Shown: positions 1 through 9,069, counted from the first letter of the stretch. The stretch: DNA of 64,000 nt from Pseudomonas mangrovi (GCF_003052585.1 NZ_QASN01000021.1:186001-250000), one strand, 5' to 3'. A program made the numbers and translations. The notes: a model not told the origin generated them from the letters alone.

Positions 1-574
1 GCGTCATCGCATGAGCGAACTGCGTCGGCGCATTCTGCTGCTGGCACTGCAGGAAGCTGGCTACGTGCCGGGCGAAGCGCGTGACCTTGCCGAAGCGGCA
101 TTTCAGATATTCCTCAGCGCCCGCCATCAGGTGTCCTTCTTCCCCGACGTGCAATCCACCCTGGAACAGCTCGCCAACCGCTACATCCTCGGCGTACTTA
201 CCAACGGCAACGCCGACGTGCGCCGACTGGGGCTGGCGGACTACTTCCAGTTCGCCCTCTGTGCCGAGGAACTGGGCGTCGGCAAGCCCGACCCGCATCC
301 CTTCGAGCAGGCACTGGCGCGTGCCGGCGTGCCGGCCGAGCAGGCGCTGCACGTCGGCGATCATCCCGCCGATGACATCCTCGGTGCCCGCGGCGCCGGC
401 ATGCATGCGGTCTGGTACAACCCGCAGGGCAAGCCCTGGCAGCTGCCGGACGCGCGTCCTGGCATGCTTTCCTCGGGGCTGGAAGGCGCCGACCCCAAGC
501 TGCTGCAGCGTTGCCAGCCAAGCGCCGAAATCCGCAGCCTGGGCGAGCTGCCAGGATTGCTACAGCGCTGGTAG
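1..574 (+). CDS. HAD-family hydrolase, 3' part (5' end outside window)
   Basis: The frame is open from base 2, so the first ATG (base 11) is internal and the N-terminal DxD motif lies upstream of the window. Visible HAD motifs are II (VLTNGNAD), the motif III lysine (GKPDPHPF) and IV (HVGDHPADDILGARGAG), typical of subfamily IA phosphatases such as YigB, which dephosphorylate small phosphometabolites in the cytosol. From memory, Pseudomonas carries such a gene just after xerC, which fits an incoming housekeeping operon. The substrate cannot be told from the sequence. Confidence 0.85.
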   Translation, partial: RHRMSELRRRILLLALQEAGYVPGEARDLAEAAFQIFLSARHQVSFFPDVQSTLEQLANRYILGVLTNGNADVRRLGLADYFQFALCAEELGVGKPDPHPFEQALARAGVPAEQALHVGDHPADDILGARGAGMHAVWYNPQGKPWQLPDARPGMLSSGLEGADPKLLQRCQPSAEIRSLGELPGLLQRW

Positions 575-580
575 CGCCAT

Positions 581-605
581 AAAAAAGGAGCCCTGAGGCC
601 CCTTT
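581..605 (-). terminator. Rho-independent terminator of the spu operon
   Basis: Read on the minus strand, an 8-bp stem (AAGGGGCC paired with GGCTCCTT, one G-U) with a TCAG loop is followed by six T. It lies 7 bp past the spuH stop and ends the eight-gene minus-strand transcript. The plus-strand HAD gene ends just before it, and the plus side has only a three-T tail. Confidence 0.8.
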
Positions 606-611
606 GATTCA

Positions 612-1496
612 TCAGCTGTGCGCCGGCGGAGGTGTCAGCCGCTCCACGCTCTTCTGCCAGCCGCCACTTTCTTCCTGCGCCGCCTGCTGTACCGCGCGCT
701 TGCGCCGGTCCTCGGCGCGCCGGATGAAGTACCAGGCAAGGAAGGTGAACAGCGAGATCGACAGCAGGATCAGGCTCGCCACCGCGTTGATCTCAGGCTT
801 CACGCCCATCCGCACCGAGGAAAATATCTCCACCGGCAGCGTCGAGGCGCCAGGGCCGGCAACGAAGCTGGCCAACACCAGATCATCCAGCGACAAGGCG
901 AAGGACATCATCCCGCCCGCCACCAGCGAGGGCGCGATCATCGGTACGGTGATCAGCAGGAACACCTTCCATGGCCTTGCACCCAGATCCATGGCCGCCT
1001 CCTCGATCGACAGATCCAGCTCGCGCAGGCGCGATGAAACCACCACCGCCACGTAGGCAGAGCAGAAGGTCGTATGGGCAATCCAGATGGTCAGCAGGCC
1101 GCGTTGCGGCCAGCCGATCAGCTGCGCCATGGTGACGAACAGCAGCAGCAGCGACAGACCGGTGATCACCTCGGGCATGACCAGCGGTGCGGTGACCATG
1201 CCGCCGAACAGGGTGCGGCCGCGAAAGCGCGGGATGCGGGTGAGCACGAAGGCGGCAAGCGTGCCCAGCGCCACCGCGGCGATCGAGGTGTAGAAGGCGA
1301 TCTCCAACGAACGAAATACCGCTGTCATCAGCTTGGTGTTGTCCAGCAGGCTCGCATACCACTTCAGCGACCAGCCGCTCCACACGGTGACCAGACGGCC
1401 GCCGTTGAAGGAGTAGATCACCAGGATGAACATCGGCACGTAGATGAACAGCAGGCCGAGCCAGAGCATGACCTTGGAAAAACCGAAGCGCTTCAT
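612..1496 (-). CDS. spuH: Polyamine ABC transporter permease SpuH (PotI/PotC type)
   Basis: Second inner-membrane permease of the putrescine/spermidine importer, working with SpuG and the ATPase SpuF. About six hydrophobic segments are visible, with the permease EAA-type loop EEAAMDLGARPWKVFLLIT, which docks on the ATPase. I chose ATG 1496 (MKRFGFSK) because GGAGGG lies just upstream and family proteins start there. The frame stays open to 1595, but that extension covers a duplicated fragment of the spuG tail and is not family-like. Normally such genes overlap by ATGA; here an 82-bp gap separates them. Length 294 aa. Confidence 0.92.
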   Translation of the reverse strand: MKRFGFSKVMLWLGLLFIYVPMFILVIYSFNGGRLVTVWSGWSLKWYASLLDNTKLMTAVFRSLEIAFYTSIAAVALGTLAAFVLTRIPRFRGRTLFGGMVTAPLVMPEVITGLSLLLLFVTMAQLIGWPQRGLLTIWIAHTTFCSAYVAVVVSSRLRELDLSIEEAAMDLGARPWKVFLLITVPMIAPSLVAGGMMSFALSLDDLVLASFVAGPGASTLPVEIFSSVRMGVKPEINAVASLILLSISLFTFLAWYFIRRAEDRRKRAVQQAAQEESGGWQKSVERLTPPPAHS

Positions 1497-1606
1497 GCCT
1501 TGCCCTCCAGGTCTTTCGCCAGGCCTGTGGATGGAGAGCCGGTTGAACAGCGGGCATGGATGGTTGCGTTCGACTGCCTCATGCCTTGCCCTCAAGTTCT
1601 TTTGCC
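1494..1606 (-). repeat. Partial direct duplication of the spuG 3' end
   Basis: Bases 1580-1606 (true spuG end with the ATGA junction) and 1494-1520 (just before spuH) match at 24 of 27 positions by my count, 86 bp apart. Both encode a tail of the form AK(E/D)LEGKA followed by an overlapping ATGA. The second copy lies in a 29-codon frame that starts at the ATG overlapping the spuG stop and ends at the spuH start. It looks like an old tandem duplication of the spuG-spuH junction that has since diverged. Confidence 0.7.
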
Positions 1607-2478
1607 TGATTCCGGTTGAACAGAATGATCGGGATGATCAGGATCGCCAGCATCACCACTGCCAGCGCCGCCGCGCCGGGCCAGTTGCGCCGACTGAAGA
1701 ATTCATCCCAGAGCACCTTACCGATCATCTGTGTCTGCGAGCCGCCGAGCAGTTCGGGTACCACGAACTCGCCCACCACCGGAATGAACACCAGCATGCA
1801 GCCGGCGATGATGCCGTTTTTCGACAGCGGCACGGTGATCTTCCAGAAGCTGGTAAAGGTGCGCGCGCCCAGGTCGGAAGCGGCTTCCAGCAGGCTCTGG
1901 TCGTGCTTCACCAGGTTGGCGTAGAGCGGCAGGATCATGAACGGCAGGTAGGAATAGACCAGGCCGATGTACACCGCTAATGGTGTGTTGAGCAGGCGCA
2001 ACGGCTCGGAAATCAGCCCCGTCCAGAGCAGGAAGCTGTTCAACAGACCATTCTCGCCGTTGCCGAGGATGGTCATCCAGGCATAGACGCGGATCAGGAT
2101 CGCGGTCCAGGTCGGCATCATGATCAGCAGCAGATAGACGGTCTGGGTCTGCTTGTCGGCGCGGGCGATGGCGTAGGCCATCGGATAGCCGATCAGCAGA
2201 CAGAGCAGCGTGCTGAAGAAGGCGATCTTCAGCGAGCCCAGGTACGCCTGCAGGTAGATGCCCTTCTCACCCAGGTTCAGGTAGTTCTGCAGGTTGAGCA
2301 GCACCTGCAGCTTGTGTTCGGCAAACACGATGATGTCGGTATAGGGCGGGATCGCCCGTGCCGACTCGGCGAAGCTGATCTTCAGAATGATCGCGAACGG
2401 CAGCAGGAAGAACAGCAGCATCCAGACGAAGGGGATGCCGATGACCAGCCGGCGGCCGAAGTTCAAGCGCCCACTCAT
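1579..2478 (-). CDS. spuG: Polyamine ABC transporter permease SpuG (PotH/PotB type)
   Basis: Inner-membrane permease of the putrescine/spermidine importer. The 299-aa protein has an N-terminal membrane helix (FVWMLLFFLLPFAIILKISF), further helices, and the conserved cytoplasmic loop EAASDLGARTFTSFWKITV. Its ATG overlaps the spuF stop as ATGA, so translation is probably coupled. It forms the membrane channel with SpuH. From memory it corresponds to PAO1 PA0303 by position. Confidence 0.93.
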   Translation of the reverse strand: MSGRLNFGRRLVIGIPFVWMLLFFLLPFAIILKISFAESARAIPPYTDIIVFAEHKLQVLLNLQNYLNLGEKGIYLQAYLGSLKIAFFSTLLCLLIGYPMAYAIARADKQTQTVYLLLIMMPTWTAILIRVYAWMTILGNGENGLLNSFLLWTGLISEPLRLLNTPLAVYIGLVYSYLPFMILPLYANLVKHDQSLLEAASDLGARTFTSFWKITVPLSKNGIIAGCMLVFIPVVGEFVVPELLGGSQTQMIGKVLWDEFFSRRNWPGAAALAVVMLAILIIPIILFNRNQAKELEGKA

Positions 2479-3626
2479 GACTGCAGCACCACGCCGCTGT
2501 CGTCGTACCAGTAGACGAAGACTTCGTCTTCCCAGGTCGGCCGCTTCACGTGCCGCTCGGAGTTGGCCAGGAAGGCCTGCACCAGCAGGCCCGAGGGCAA
2601 GCGCACGTAGTACACCGAATGCCCGCCCAGGTAGGCGATGTCATGGACCACGCCCTTGGCCCAGTTGTACTCGGCGTGCTCGACCTCGGGCATCTCGCTG
2701 CTGAGCAGCAGTTTCTCCGGGCGCAGGGCATAGGTGACCTGCTTTTCCTCGGCGCGGGTACTGATCCCGTGGCCGACGTAGATGCGTCGCTCCAGCTGCG
2801 GGCAGTCGATTACCGCGTGGTCGCCCAGATCCTCGACCAGCTCGCCCTCGAACAGGTTGACGTTGCCGATGAACTCGCAGACCAGGCGGCTCGCCGGGGT
2901 TTCATAGATATCCATCGGGCTGCCGACCTGGGCGATCCAGCCCAGGTGCATGATCGCGATGCGCTGGGCCATGGTCATGGCCTCTTCCTGATCGTGGGTG
3001 ACCATGATGCAGGTCACACCGACGCGCTCGATGATCTCGACCAGCTCCAGCTGCATCTGCGAGCGCAGTTTCTTGTCCAGCGCGCCCATCGGCTCGTCGA
3101 GCAGCAGCAGCTTCGGCCGTTTGGCCAGCGAGCGCGCCAGGGCCACGCGCTGGCGCTGGCCACCGGAGAGCTGGTGCGGCTTGCGCTTGGCGTACTGGCT
3201 CATGTGCACCAGCTTGAGCATCTCGGCGACCCGCGCCTCGATGTCCGCCTTGGGCATGCGGTCCTGCTTGAGGCCGAAGGCGATGTTCTGCTCCACCGAC
3301 ATGTGCGGAAACAGCGCATAGGACTGGAACATCATGTTGATCGGCCGCTCGTAGGGCGGCATGTCGGTGATGTCCACGCCATCGAGCAGGATGCGCCCCG
3401 CGGTGGGGCGCTCGAAGCCGGCGAGCATTCGCAGCAGGGTCGACTTGCCGGAGCCGGAGCCGCCGAGCAGGGCGAATATCTCGCCTTTGTTGATTGACAG
3501 CGAGACGTCGTCCACCGCGACCGTCTCATCGAACTTCTTGGTCACGCGGTCGATCCTGAGCAGCACATCGCTGTTCTGCTGCTCGCCTGCGAGGGCTTTC
3601 TTGTAGGCGCCGGAGGCAACTGCCAT
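2475..3626 (-). CDS. spuF: Polyamine ABC transporter ATP-binding protein SpuF (PotG/PotA type)
   Basis: Cytoplasmic ATPase that powers polyamine import. Walker A is GGSGSGKST, the ABC signature is LSGGQRQRVALARSLAK, Walker B is LLLLDEPMGAL and the H-loop is VTHDQEEA. The roughly 130 C-terminal residues form the TOBE-like regulatory domain usual in PotA/PotG. Length 383 aa is normal. The start ATG 3626 has GGGAG upstream. A 58-bp gap with a strong hairpin separates it from spuE, and its stop overlaps the spuG start. Confidence 0.95.
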   Translation of the reverse strand: MAVASGAYKKALAGEQQNSDVLLRIDRVTKKFDETVAVDDVSLSINKGEIFALLGGSGSGKSTLLRMLAGFERPTAGRILLDGVDITDMPPYERPINMMFQSYALFPHMSVEQNIAFGLKQDRMPKADIEARVAEMLKLVHMSQYAKRKPHQLSGGQRQRVALARSLAKRPKLLLLDEPMGALDKKLRSQMQLELVEIIERVGVTCIMVTHDQEEAMTMAQRIAIMHLGWIAQVGSPMDIYETPASRLVCEFIGNVNLFEGELVEDLGDHAVIDCPQLERRIYVGHGISTRAEEKQVTYALRPEKLLLSSEMPEVEHAEYNWAKGVVHDIAYLGGHSVYYVRLPSGLLVQAFLANSERHVKRPTWEDEVFVYWYDDSGVVLQS

Positions 3627-3660
3627 CTAACAAAACTCCCAGAAAGGGCGGGTAAGAACA

Positions 3661-3678
3661 GCCCGGCTGTTGCCGGGC
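3661..3678 (-). other. Intercistronic hairpin between spuE and spuF
   Basis: A perfect 7-bp stem (GCCCGGC/GCCGGGC) with a four-base loop sits between the binding-protein gene and the ATPase/permease genes. It has no T-run. Such hairpins usually act as mRNA 3' stabilisers or processing points and give more binding protein than permease. That role is inferred here. Confidence 0.5.
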
Positions 3679-3684
3679 ATGAAT

Positions 3685-4815
3685 TCAGGGCTGCTGCATG
3701 CCGGCCTTGGCCCGGCTCCAGCTGTCGCTCATGGCACGGGCCACGCTGTCGGGTAGCTCGGCGGACACGTAAAGCCGCTCCAGCACCTCTGCCGCCGGAT
3801 AGATGCGCGCATCCTCGCGCACCTCGGCATCGAGCAGCTCGTTGGCAGAGAGATTCGGATTGGCGTAGCCGACATATTCCGTGATGGCCGCGATGACATC
3901 CGGTCGCAACAGGTAATCGATGAAAAGGTGGGCGGCCTCGACATTGCGCGCGTCCGCCGGGATCGCCAGGGTGTCGAACCACAGGTTGGCGCCCTCGCGG
4001 GGGATGCTGTAGGCAATCTCGATGCCGTTGCCCGCCTCTTCGGCGCGGTCGGCGGCCTGCAGGATATCGCCGGAGTAGCCCACCGCCACACAAATGCTGC
4101 CGTTGGCCAGATCGCCGACGTACTTCGAAGAGTGGAAATAGCGCACGTGCGGTTGCAACTGCGCCAGGCGCGCTTCGGCGCGGGCCAGATCACCCGCATC
4201 GACGCTGTTGGGATCAAGCCCCAGGTAATTGAGCATCGAGGGGATCATCTCGTCGGCCGAATCGAGAAAGGCCACCCCACACTTGGCCAGGCGGGCGAGG
4301 TTCTCCGGCTCGTAGACCTGCGCCCAGGAACTGATCGGCTCCTCGCCCAGCACGGCGCGCACCTGCTCGACGTTGTAGCCGATGCCATTGGTGCCCCAGA
4401 GGTAGGGCACCCCATAACGGTTCTGCGGGTCGTTGCCGGCAAGCCGGGCCAGTAGCGAGGGGTCCAGATGCTTCCAGTTCGGCAGGCGTTCGCGGTCCAG
4501 CGGCTGGAACGCGCCCGCCTTGATCTGCTTGCCAAGGAAATGATTGGACGGCACCACCAGGTCATAGCCCGTGGCACCGGCGAGCAGTTTGCCTTCAAGC
4601 GTCTCGTTGGAATCGAAAACGTCGTAGACGACCCGGATACCGGTTTCCCGGGTGAAGTTCTCCAGGGTGTCTTCGGCGATATAGTCCGACCAGTTGTAGA
4701 TGTGCAGTACCTGCGGTTCGCCCGATTCTGGTGTCTGCGACGAATCGCAGGCCGCCAGCACCACAGCGCTCAGGAGAACTGCGCCGACCAACAGCCGGTT
4801 AGCGAATACATGCAT
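3685..4815 (-). CDS. spuE: Periplasmic polyamine-binding protein SpuE (PotF family)
   Basis: Extracytoplasmic receptor that delivers polyamine to SpuFGH; in P. aeruginosa SpuE prefers spermidine. The 376-aa protein has a hydrophobic signal segment ending in LAAC, a lipobox, so it may be lipid-anchored. The mature part begins VLHIYNWSDYIAEDTLENF, a hallmark of the PotF/PotD family. I chose ATG 4815 because GGGAG lies about 10 bases upstream; a TTG two codons earlier is possible. It is a paralogue of the adjacent spuD. The SpuE name rests on gene order, not on ligand residues. Confidence 0.9.
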   Translation of the reverse strand: MHVFANRLLVGAVLLSAVVLAACDSSQTPESGEPQVLHIYNWSDYIAEDTLENFTRETGIRVVYDVFDSNETLEGKLLAGATGYDLVVPSNHFLGKQIKAGAFQPLDRERLPNWKHLDPSLLARLAGNDPQNRYGVPYLWGTNGIGYNVEQVRAVLGEEPISSWAQVYEPENLARLAKCGVAFLDSADEMIPSMLNYLGLDPNSVDAGDLARAEARLAQLQPHVRYFHSSKYVGDLANGSICVAVGYSGDILQAADRAEEAGNGIEIAYSIPREGANLWFDTLAIPADARNVEAAHLFIDYLLRPDVIAAITEYVGYANPNLSANELLDAEVREDARIYPAAEVLERLYVSAELPDSVARAMSDSWSRAKAGMQQP

Positions 4816-4885
4816 GGGCAAAAGTCTCCCGTCTGGTCAGGACCGATAGCCGACTGCCCCCGGGGACTGAACGGACATCGACGCC

Positions 4886-4917
4886 GGCACGGCGTCAGCC
4901 AGTGCCGACGCCGTGCC
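4886..4917 (-). other. Intercistronic hairpin after spuD
   Basis: A perfect 11-bp inverted repeat (GGCACGGCGTC/GACGCCGTGCC) with a 10-base loop lies in the 108-bp gap between spuD and spuE. There is no T-run, so it is more likely an mRNA-stabilising or processing hairpin than a full terminator. Confidence 0.55.
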
Positions 4918-4923
4918 AGGCGC

Positions 4924-6066
4924 TTACCTGGCGGTCTTGATGGTGGTCCAGCTGTCGTTGATGAGCTGCAGCGCGTCGTTCGACAGGTCCGGGAAGGTAT
5001 AGATCTTCTTCAGCACGTCGGCCGACGGATAGATGCCCGGATCAGTGCGAATGGCTTCGTCCACCAGCGGAGTGGAAGCCGAGTTGCCGTTGGGGAATTG
5101 CACGTAGTTGGTGATCTCGGCGATCACTTCCGGCTTCATCAGGTAATTGATGAAGGTGTGCGCCGCCTCGACGTTCTTGGCGTCGGCCGGCACTGCCAGC
5201 ATGTCGAAGAAGCTGCCCGCGCCTTCCTTCGGAATGCTGTAGGCGACGTTCACGCCGTTCTTGGCTTCCTCGGCACGCGACTTGGCCTGGTAGATGTCGC
5301 CGGAGTAGCCGATGGCGACACAGATGTCACCGGTAGCCAGCTCGCTGATGTACTTGGAAGAGTGGAAATAGCTGATCGAGGGGCGCACCTTGACGAACAG
5401 CTCCTCGGCGGCCTTGATCTCGGCAGGGTCTTCACTGTCCGGCTTGTAGCCCAGGTAGTTCATGGCAGCCGGGAGGATCTCGGTCGGCGAATCGAGGAAG
5501 GCTACGCCGCAATCCTTGAGCTTCTCGATGTTCTCCGGCTTGAACACCAGATCCCAGGAATCGACCGGGGCGCTGTCACCCAGGGCGGCCTTGACCTTGT
5601 CGACGTTGTAGCCGATGCCGATGGTGCCCCACATGTAGGGAACCGAATACAGGTTGCCCGGATCGCTGGGATCGAGCGCTTTCAGCAGGTCCTTGTCGAG
5701 ATTGTCCCAGTTCGACAGCTTGCTGCGATCAAGCTTCTGGAACACGCCGGCCTTGATCTGCTTGGCCAGGAAAGGGTTGGACGGCACGACTATGTCGTAG
5801 CCCGAGGAGCCGGCCAGCAGCTTGGCCTCAAGAACCTCGTTGCTGTCGAAGACGTCGTAGACGACCTTGATCCCGGTCTCCTTGGTGAAGTTTTCCAGGG
5901 TGTCTTCGGCGATATAGTCCGACCAGTTGTAGACATGCAGGACCTGGGTGGATTTTTCTGCGGCGGGAGCGGCTTGCGAGGTCTCGCTCGGGGCTTCTGC
6001 CGGTTTGTCACAGGCGGCCAGCAGACCGACGGATAGAGCGAGTAGCGTCTTGCCGAAATGATTCAT
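4924..6066 (-). CDS. spuD: Periplasmic polyamine-binding protein SpuD (PotF family)
   Basis: Receptor of the same importer; in P. aeruginosa SpuD binds putrescine. The 380-aa protein starts at ATG 6066 (MNHFGKTLL), with GGAG upstream, and has a signal segment ending LLAAC, a lipobox. The mature fold begins LHVYNWSDYIAEDTLENF, nearly the same as SpuE. The paralogues share motifs throughout, for example YFHSSKY followed by CVAIGYSGDI. The gene lies third-last before the ATPase gene, as in PAO1. Its 165-bp upstream gap could hold an internal promoter, but I see no convincing -35/-10 pair. Confidence 0.9.
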   Translation of the reverse strand: MNHFGKTLLALSVGLLAACDKPAEAPSETSQAAPAAEKSTQVLHVYNWSDYIAEDTLENFTKETGIKVVYDVFDSNEVLEAKLLAGSSGYDIVVPSNPFLAKQIKAGVFQKLDRSKLSNWDNLDKDLLKALDPSDPGNLYSVPYMWGTIGIGYNVDKVKAALGDSAPVDSWDLVFKPENIEKLKDCGVAFLDSPTEILPAAMNYLGYKPDSEDPAEIKAAEELFVKVRPSISYFHSSKYISELATGDICVAIGYSGDIYQAKSRAEEAKNGVNVAYSIPKEGAGSFFDMLAVPADAKNVEAAHTFINYLMKPEVIAEITNYVQFPNGNSASTPLVDEAIRTDPGIYPSADVLKKIYTFPDLSNDALQLINDSWTTIKTAR

Positions 6067-6231
6067 GCGTGTGGCTCCATTTTTTAAGAGATGTACAGCA
6101 TAGGGGAACGACGTTGCCCTCCCGTTCCGCCTGGCCTGCAGGCATTTCTGCCCTGCGCTCCCGCGCGCTGCGAAGTCTGGCAAGATCGGGGCCGTTCTTA
6201 CAACAGTTGCGTAGTGCGGAAGGGAAAAAAA

Positions 6232-7602
6232 TCAGCCTTCAAGCTCCGCAAGGGTCAGATCGAGACAGCGCCGCGCCTTCTCCACCAGCTCATCGACGCC
6301 ATCCCGATCCAGCACCAGCGGCGGTGCGATGATCATGGTGTCACCCACCGCGCGCATCACCAGACCCTGTTCGAAACAGTGCTTGCGGCAGCGCATGCCC
6401 ACGCCCCGCTCGGCCGGGTAACGCCGGCGGCTGGCACGATCCTCGACCAGCTCGATGGCGCCGAGCATGCCCAGGCCGCGCACCTCACCCACCAGAGGAT
6501 GATCGGCCAACTCACGCAGACGAGCCTGCAAATAGGGTGCCGTCTGCGTCCGCACCCGCTCGACGATGCCCTCCTCGCGCAGGATGCGCAGCGTCTCCAG
6601 CCCCACGGCCGCTGCGACCGGATGTCCTGAGTAGGTAAAGCCATGGTTGAAGTCGCCACCTGCGGAGAGCACCTCGACGATGTGGTCGCGCACCACCAGC
6701 CCGCCCATGGGGATGTAGCCTGAGGTCAGGCCCTTGGCGATGGTCAGCATGTCCGGCGCCAGGCCGTAGTAGTCGCTGCCGAACCACTCGCCGGTGCGAC
6801 CGAAGCCGCAGATCACCTCGTCGGCGACGAACAGGATGTCGTGCCGGGCAAGGATCTCGCGCACGCGCGGCCAGTAGCTGTCCGGTGGAATGATCACCCC
6901 GCCGGCACCCTGGATCGGTTCGGCAATGAACGCCGCCACGTTATCCACGCCCAGTTCGAGAATCTTCGTTTCGAGCTGGTCGGCCGCCCAGAGGCCGAAA
7001 TCCTCGGGGCTCATGTCGCCACCCTCGGCAAACCAGTAGGGCTGCGCAATGTGCACGATGCCGGGAATCGGCAGATCGCCCTGCTCATGCATGAAACGCA
7101 TGCCGCTCAGACTGGCGCCGGCCACGGTCGAGCCGTGGTAGGCGTTGACCCGGCTGATGATCACTTTCTTCTCTGGCCGGCCTTTGAGTGCCCAGTAATG
7201 GCGCACCATGCGCAACATGGTGTCATTCGCCTCGGAGCCGGAGCCGGTGAAAAACACATGATCCAGGCCCGCCGGCGTCAGCTCGGCGATCGCCGCGGCG
7301 AGCTCGAGCGCGGGCGGATGGGCCGTCTGGAAAAACAGGTTGTAGTAGGGCAGCTCGCGCATCTGCCGGGCAGCCGCCTCGACCAGCTCCTCGCGACCGT
7401 AGCCCAACGCCACACACCAGAGCCCGGCCATGCCGTCGAGGATGCGGTTACCCTCGCTGTCCCACAGATGAACGCCCTCGGCACGGGTGATGATGCGCGG
7501 CCCCTGCTCGTGCAGTTGCGCGCGATCACTGAACGGCGGCAGGTGATGCGCCTGACTCAGCGCGCGCCAATGGGCGGTATCGTCCCGTGGACCTTGTTTC
7601 AT
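6232..7602 (-). CDS. spuC: Putrescine-pyruvate aminotransferase SpuC
   Basis: Class III PLP aminotransferase that moves the amino group of putrescine to pyruvate, giving 4-aminobutanal and alanine. The 456-aa protein has the glycine-rich PLP phosphate site TGSGSEAND (about 119-127), the aspartate motif FVADEVICGFGRTG (about 258-271) and the Schiff-base lysine 290 in TIAKGLTSGY. I chose ATG 7602; the open frame runs on to 8040, but only as a shadow of spuB. It lies between spuB and spuD in the catabolic operon. Confidence 0.92.
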   Translation of the reverse strand: MKQGPRDDTAHWRALSQAHHLPPFSDRAQLHEQGPRIITRAEGVHLWDSEGNRILDGMAGLWCVALGYGREELVEAAARQMRELPYYNLFFQTAHPPALELAAAIAELTPAGLDHVFFTGSGSEANDTMLRMVRHYWALKGRPEKKVIISRVNAYHGSTVAGASLSGMRFMHEQGDLPIPGIVHIAQPYWFAEGGDMSPEDFGLWAADQLETKILELGVDNVAAFIAEPIQGAGGVIIPPDSYWPRVREILARHDILFVADEVICGFGRTGEWFGSDYYGLAPDMLTIAKGLTSGYIPMGGLVVRDHIVEVLSAGGDFNHGFTYSGHPVAAAVGLETLRILREEGIVERVRTQTAPYLQARLRELADHPLVGEVRGLGMLGAIELVEDRASRRRYPAERGVGMRCRKHCFEQGLVMRAVGDTMIIAPPLVLDRDGVDELVEKARRCLDLTLAELEG

Positions 7603-7658
7603 GGCATTTCCCCAACATCCGATGAACCTGCCCGCGCGCTGCGCAGACACTTGTCGCC

Positions 7659-9017
7659 TCAGACCGAGAACAGCAGAAACTCGCGCTCCCAGGAGCTGAT
7701 GACACGCTTGAAATTCTCGTTTTCGGCGCGCTTGACCGCTACATAGGCCTTGATGAAGCGCGCACTGAGGTACTGCTCCAGCGCGGCGCAGCTTTCCATC
7801 CGCTCCAGCGCCGCCTCCAGATTCAGCGACAGGCGCAGGTTGCGCCGCTCGTAGCCGCGACCCTTGACCGGCGCGCTCGGCTCGATGCCTTCGACCATGC
7901 CGATGTAGCCACACAGCAGGCTGGCGGCAATGGCCAGATAGGGATTGGCGTCGGCGCCCGGCAGGCGATTCTCGACCCGGCGATTCTGCGCATCCGAGTC
8001 CGGCACACGCAGGCCGACGGTGCGATTCTCCTCGCCCCACTCGACGTTGACCGGTGCCGACGTGTCCGGCAGGAAACGACGGAAGGAGTTCACGTTCGGC
8101 GCGAACAGCGGCAGCAGCTCGGGGATGTAGCGCTGCAGGCCGCCGACGTGGTGCAGGAACAGCTCGCTCATGCTGCCATCGGCATTGGAGAAGATGTTCT
8201 GCCCGGTCTGCGCATCCACCACGCTCTGGTGCAGGTGCATCGCGCTGCCGGGCTCGTCGGTGATCGGCTTGGCCATGAAGGTCGCGGCGACGTTGTGCTT
8301 GAGTGCCGCCTCGCGCATGGTCCGTTTGAACACCAGGATCTGGTCGGCCAGGTGCAGCGCCTCGCCGTGGCGGAAGTTGATCTCCATCTGCGCAGTGCCT
8401 TCCTCATGGATCAGGGTATCCAGATCCAGGCCCTGGGCCTCGCACCAGTCGTACATGTCCTCGAACAGCGGATCGAACTCGTTGGCCGCATCGATGGAGA
8501 ACGACTGGCGACCGGTCTCCTGGCGACCGGATCGACCGATTGGCGGTTGCAGCGGCAGGTCGGGGTCATCGCAGCGCCGGGTCAGGTAGAACTCCATTTC
8601 CGGCGCCACTATCGGCTGCCAGCCACGCTCGGCGTAAAGCGCCAGCACGTGCTTGAGGATGTTGCGCGGCGACAGATCGATCGGGGTGCCGTGCTTGTCG
8701 TAGGTGTCGTGGATCACCTGCGCCGTCGGCTCGCTGGCCCAGGGCACGACGAACACCGCATTCGGGTCGGGCCGGCAGAACATGTCGATGTCCGCCGGAT
8801 CGAGCAGCGAGTAATAGATGTCGTCGTCGACGTAGTCGCCGGTCACCGTCTGCAGCAGCACGCTTTCCGGCAGGCGCATGCCGCGCTCCTGGACGAACTT
8901 GCTGGTGGGCGAGATCTTGCCGCGGACGATACCGGTCAGGTCGCTGATCAGGCACTCCACCTCGGTGATCTCGCGCTCCTTCAGCCACAGGGAGAGCTGG
9001 TCGAGCATCGGACTCAT
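7659..9017 (-). CDS. spuB: Glutamine-synthetase-like gamma-glutamylpolyamine synthetase SpuB
   Basis: ATP-dependent ligase of the GlnA/PuuA family that joins glutamate to a polyamine. Motifs include ECLISDLTGIVRGK near the N-terminus, the metal/ATP region GSAMHLHQSVVDAQTG, and NRTVGLRVPDSDAQNRRVEN near the active site. The 452-aa start at 9017 has AGAGG upstream; a second ATG lies three codons in. It is upstream of spuC and paralogous to the divergent spuI. The preferred polyamine cannot be read from the sequence. Confidence 0.88.
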   Translation of the reverse strand: MSPMLDQLSLWLKEREITEVECLISDLTGIVRGKISPTSKFVQERGMRLPESVLLQTVTGDYVDDDIYYSLLDPADIDMFCRPDPNAVFVVPWASEPTAQVIHDTYDKHGTPIDLSPRNILKHVLALYAERGWQPIVAPEMEFYLTRRCDDPDLPLQPPIGRSGRQETGRQSFSIDAANEFDPLFEDMYDWCEAQGLDLDTLIHEEGTAQMEINFRHGEALHLADQILVFKRTMREAALKHNVAATFMAKPITDEPGSAMHLHQSVVDAQTGQNIFSNADGSMSELFLHHVGGLQRYIPELLPLFAPNVNSFRRFLPDTSAPVNVEWGEENRTVGLRVPDSDAQNRRVENRLPGADANPYLAIAASLLCGYIGMVEGIEPSAPVKGRGYERRNLRLSLNLEAALERMESCAALEQYLSARFIKAYVAVKRAENENFKRVISSWEREFLLFSV

Positions 9018-9069
9018 GGGGAAACCTCTGCCGCTGCGGGCTTGCGCCCGAATGAAGACTGCGCCCTTC

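Noticed and set aside
3811..6066. spuD and spuE as a recent duplication
   Set aside because: They are clear paralogues, but the same two-gene arrangement exists in P. aeruginosa, so the duplication is old and not specific to this genome.
7603..8040. N-terminal extension of spuC by 146 codons
   Set aside because: It overlaps spuB in another frame and reads as low-complexity Arg/Gly/Ala sequence; family similarity starts at ATG 7602.
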